From positions 1 through 14,558 of the forward strand of contig DAIOSQ010000054.1 in NCBI GenBank assembly GCA_036752465.1: a stretch of 14,558 nucleotides of DNA. The letters are read 5' to 3'. This DNA is from DAIOSQ01 sp036752465. Lineage in GTDB: Bacteria > Pseudomonadota > Gammaproteobacteria > Legionellales > Legionellaceae. A program made the position numbers and the translations under genes. Shown piece by piece: positions 12,197-14,558 of this stretch (positions within the stretch are counted from its first letter, which is position 1; each line of letters starts with the position of its first letter). The notes beneath the pieces were generated by a model, which saw only the letters and a list, made by a program, of their open reading frames with translations, did no database searches and was not told where the DNA came from.

Positions 12197-13969
12197 ATGA
12201 TGCAACCAAAGATGCTACAACCACCGAATTTAAGTAAATCCATGCTGTTCTTGTCAGACTACTTTGTTAACTCAGATGAGAAATGGGTCGCCGTGGCATT
12301 ATATGCTGGTTGTATTGTCAGCACTGGGGCTATGATTGGCCTTGGGTTTATTTTAGGGTGGTGGTGCTTTCCTTTTCTCTACACGGTATTTATTGCTAAA
12401 GATGCAGCGCTTCTGAGCATTGGCTTGGGTGCGGGCCTGCTTATATCGCTGGCGATGGCAAGTTTGAACTATTTGACCAATGCATTTAAAAATGATCTCT
12501 ATCTGAATTGGCGAGCCTGGTTAACCAATAAAATAATCGACCAGTACTTGAATAATCCAACAAATTATCTGGCCATTCAACGTCTGCATCCAGAAATTGA
12601 TACCCCTGCGCAACGTATCCAAGAAGATATAGATAAACTGGTCGAGTCATTTCTAGATCTGTCAATCGGTGGGATTGAGAATATTGTGAATCTGGTGATG
12701 TATACCGTACTGTTAAGCTTAGCCGGTGGTTCATTAAGTTTTTTCATGTTTGGGGTAAATATAGTCATTCCATGTTATTTGGTGTTTGTAGCGCTGGGAG
12801 CAGGTATCGCGACATCGGCTGTGGGCGTTTACTTCAATCACGGCATACTCGAGGCAACCCAAGCAGAAATTGTAGCGCAAAACAATTTACGTACGGATAC
12901 GCAAGATCTGCATGTCTGCGCGGAAGAAATAGCTATTGAAGGTGGTGCAGCTTATTATCAAAAACGCTTGGTGGGTAGGGTGGAGGGTTTGTATGACAAA
13001 ACCGCGCAGCGTTTGGCTATGCAAAATCGGGTATTGTCATTTAATATATTCAACGATATCGTGCAAGCTATTATACCCTTTCTGGCTGCGGCCCCTTTGT
13101 ATTTCAATGATCTGATAAGTCTGGATGGATTTTACGCAACCAGCTATTATTTTTCGGTGATGACACGTTCGTTAAACTGGGTGATCAGTTCATTTGAAAA
13201 GATTAACAAATTCCAAACCAGTTTAGCGCGCATTTTGGCCTTACAAACTGTGCTAGAACAACAGCAAGCGAGTGATCACATCGTCACACAAATCGAACGG
13301 GTTATTGAGCGTACAGAGCAGCAAAATCTTGTGGTAGAAAATTTGCAGCTTGACATACCCGGCACTGCAGACGTTGTCCTACAAGGCCTTAGTTTGCGAT
13401 TCCAACCTGGCGCGCATAGCCTAATTCAAGCGCATTCCGGATCAGGAAAAAGCAGTTTTTTTAAAGCGGTTGCAGGAACCTGGAGCTCTGGTTGCGGCCG
13501 CATAACTATCCCCAAAGGGTTAGAAACTATTTATTTTTTACCACAAAAACCAACATTGCCGCATGATACGCTCAGGATGGTGCTGGCTTATCCCGCTACT
13601 GATTGCCCCTATGATGATACTGTTCTGCGACAAGCCTTGACGGCGGTTAATTTGCCAGCATTGGTTGATAAATTAGATGAGAATATTGGTTTTAAATCCT
13701 TGGGCGAGCAACAAAGAATTGCCTTTGCCCGCGTTTTGTTGCGAAAGCCGCAGTGGGTATTTTTGGACGAAGCGACGGCTTCTTTAGATGAAGAGGTTGA
13801 AGCACAGGTGTATACATGTCTCAAGTCGCAACTGCCTAACACCACGCTGATTAGTATTGCGCATCGTTCTACTGTGCAACGTCATCATTTACGTATTTTG
13901 TTTTTTGAGAAGGATCAAGCCAAAAATATTAGTGTTGTTGAATCTCCGGCTTTCAGCATGACCGGCTAA
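12197..13969 (+). CDS. SbmA/BacA-like (YddA-type) ABC transporter, fused permease and ATPase
   Basis: 590 residues in the inner membrane. The N-terminal membrane domain (about 30-335) is of the ABC_membrane_2 family (SbmA/BacA, YddA, peroxisomal ABCD) and contains the EEIA signature region (243-252). The C-terminal ATPase (about 375-575) has the Walker A region AHSGSGKS (412-419, Lys418), Q-loop Gln450, signature SLGEQQR (501-507), Walker B WVFLDE (520-525, with Glu525 as catalytic base) and H-loop His556. The first Walker A residue is Ala412 where Gly is standard, which is tolerated in some ABC proteins. Relatives move peptides, vitamins or acyl compounds; SbmA/BacA members take up antimicrobial peptides and matter to intracellular symbionts and pathogens. 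The substrate here cannot be told. It is probably the last gene of an operon with gspC and the Sel1 gene, and its stop lies 6 bases from that of convergent mutM. Confidence 0.9.
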   Translation: MMQPKMLQPPNLSKSMLFLSDYFVNSDEKWVAVALYAGCIVSTGAMIGLGFILGWWCFPFLYTVFIAKDAALLSIGLGAGLLISLAMASLNYLTNAFKNDLYLNWRAWLTNKIIDQYLNNPTNYLAIQRLHPEIDTPAQRIQEDIDKLVESFLDLSIGGIENIVNLVMYTVLLSLAGGSLSFFMFGVNIVIPCYLVFVALGAGIATSAVGVYFNHGILEATQAEIVAQNNLRTDTQDLHVCAEEIAIEGGAAYYQKRLVGRVEGLYDKTAQRLAMQNRVLSFNIFNDIVQAIIPFLAAAPLYFNDLISLDGFYATSYYFSVMTRSLNWVISSFEKINKFQTSLARILALQTVLEQQQASDHIVTQIERVIERTEQQNLVVENLQLDIPGTADVVLQGLSLRFQPGAHSLIQAHSGSGKSSFFKAVAGTWSSGCGRITIPKGLETIYFLPQKPTLPHDTLRMVLAYPATDCPYDDTVLRQALTAVNLPALVDKLDENIGFKSLGEQQRIAFARVLLRKPQWVFLDEATASLDEEVEAQVYTCLKSQLPNTTLISIAHRSTVQRHHLRILFFEKDQAKNISVVESPAFSMTG

Positions 13970-13975
13970 CAGGAG

Positions 13976-14558
13976 TCATGGCCATGAGTTATCCTGCTGG
14001 CAATGCTCGCAATAAAAGGTGTTGCGCTGACTGAGCATACAGGCTTGTATAGGGTGTTGGCAAATCTCACAGGCTTGTCCCTTGCGACCATATACCTGTA
14101 GTTTTTGCCGAAAATAGCCAGGTTTACCATCGCTGTTGAAAAAATCCTTGAGCGTTGTGCCGCCTTGTTGGATAGCCGCACGCAATATTTGTTGAATACT
14201 CCCAACCAACCGAGCGCATTCGGCCGGCGTTAGGGTAGCGGCAATCTTTTTAGGATTAATCTTTGCCAAAAAAAGTGCTTCGCTGGCATAGATGTTACCG
14301 ACACCTACCACGATATGATGATTCATGATCGCCGCTTTAATTGAGATTTTTCGAGCTTTGAGGGCGTGCTGTAAATAAACGCCATCAAAATTTTTACTGA
14401 GTGGTTCGGGCCCTAAAGATTTTAATAATCTGTGGGTTAAGGGATCCTCGCTGGTCCAAAGAATGGCGCCAAAACGTCGAGGATCTGTATAGCGCAAGAC
14501 ACAATGCTCAAACATAAAATCAACATGATCATGCTTGGCTGCGATTGTTTGTTGTGGG
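13976..14558 (-). CDS. mutM: Formamidopyrimidine-DNA glycosylase (5' end outside window)
   Basis: Base-excision repair enzyme that removes 8-oxoguanine and formamidopyrimidines and cuts the abasic site. The last 193 residues are visible. KHDHVDF followed by LRYTDPRRFG is the signature of the N-terminal domain end. VVGVGNIYASEALF is the helix-two-turn-helix. GGTTLKDFF and GYFRQKLQVYGR precede a zinc finger C-x2-C-x16-C-x2-C with the conserved Arg in SQRNTFYC. The catalytic N-terminal Pro-Glu and the hairpin Lys lie beyond the window. The frame stays open to the edge, so the Met at 14515 is internal. All visible family elements are intact. Confidence 0.96.
   Translation of the reverse strand, partial: PQQTIAAKHDHVDFMFEHCVLRYTDPRRFGAILWTSEDPLTHRLLKSLGPEPLSKNFDGVYLQHALKARKISIKAAIMNHHIVVGVGNIYASEALFLAKINPKKIAATLTPAECARLVGSIQQILRAAIQQGGTTLKDFFNSDGKPGYFRQKLQVYGRKGQACEICQHPIQACMLSQRNTFYCEHCQQDNSWP

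Overview
This window looks like chromosomal DNA of a gammaproteobacterium, most likely a host-associated lineage such as Legionellales. That placement is inferred from the gene set: a FabY-type ketosynthase, a type II secretion GspC protein, an exported GlsA-type glutaminase, a SbmA/BacA-like ABC exporter, and a 1920-residue, mostly helical protein of the kind Dot/Icm-bearing intracellular bacteria use as effectors. No rRNA, tRNA, CRISPR array, insertion sequence or phage gene was recognised.

Left part (1-9553, all minus strand): read in the direction of transcription, a giant protein of unknown function (3723-9485) comes first. It has a near-consensus sigma70 promoter and a strong Shine-Dalgarno. 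It is followed by a cystathionine beta-synthase catalytic core (2672-3622), a FabY-like beta-ketoacyl synthase (778-2604, with its own probable promoter) and the N-terminal 200 residues of a DHA2-type multidrug efflux transporter cut by the window edge (1-602). The three smaller genes are ordinary metabolism and transport. The giant gene is the accessory-looking item.

Middle (9554-10064): about 500 bases between divergent transcription units with no intact gene of normal size. They hold what looks like a decayed small gene (9702-10008). Its reading can be restored by one frameshift at an A-run and one amber codon, and an AT-rich hairpin with a T-run follows its final stop directly. A 29-codon ORF with a good ribosome binding site lies just upstream.

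Right part (10092-13969, plus strand): an exported, possibly lipid-anchored glutaminase, then a probable envelope operon: GspC (type II secretion inner-membrane component, no PDZ domain), a small Sel1-repeat protein that is probably a lipoprotein, and a SbmA/BacA-YddA-like ABC transporter with fused permease and ATPase. These act at or across the inner membrane and in the periplasm, but their close spacing is the only evidence that they work together. The window ends with mutM (13976 to beyond 14558, minus strand), convergent with the ABC gene and separated from it by only 6 bases.

The most promising unexplained items are the giant helical protein with its internal modules, the decayed small gene in the divergent intergenic region, and the lipobox-like sequence in the glutaminase leader. 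I see no clearly new multi-gene defence or secretion system here.
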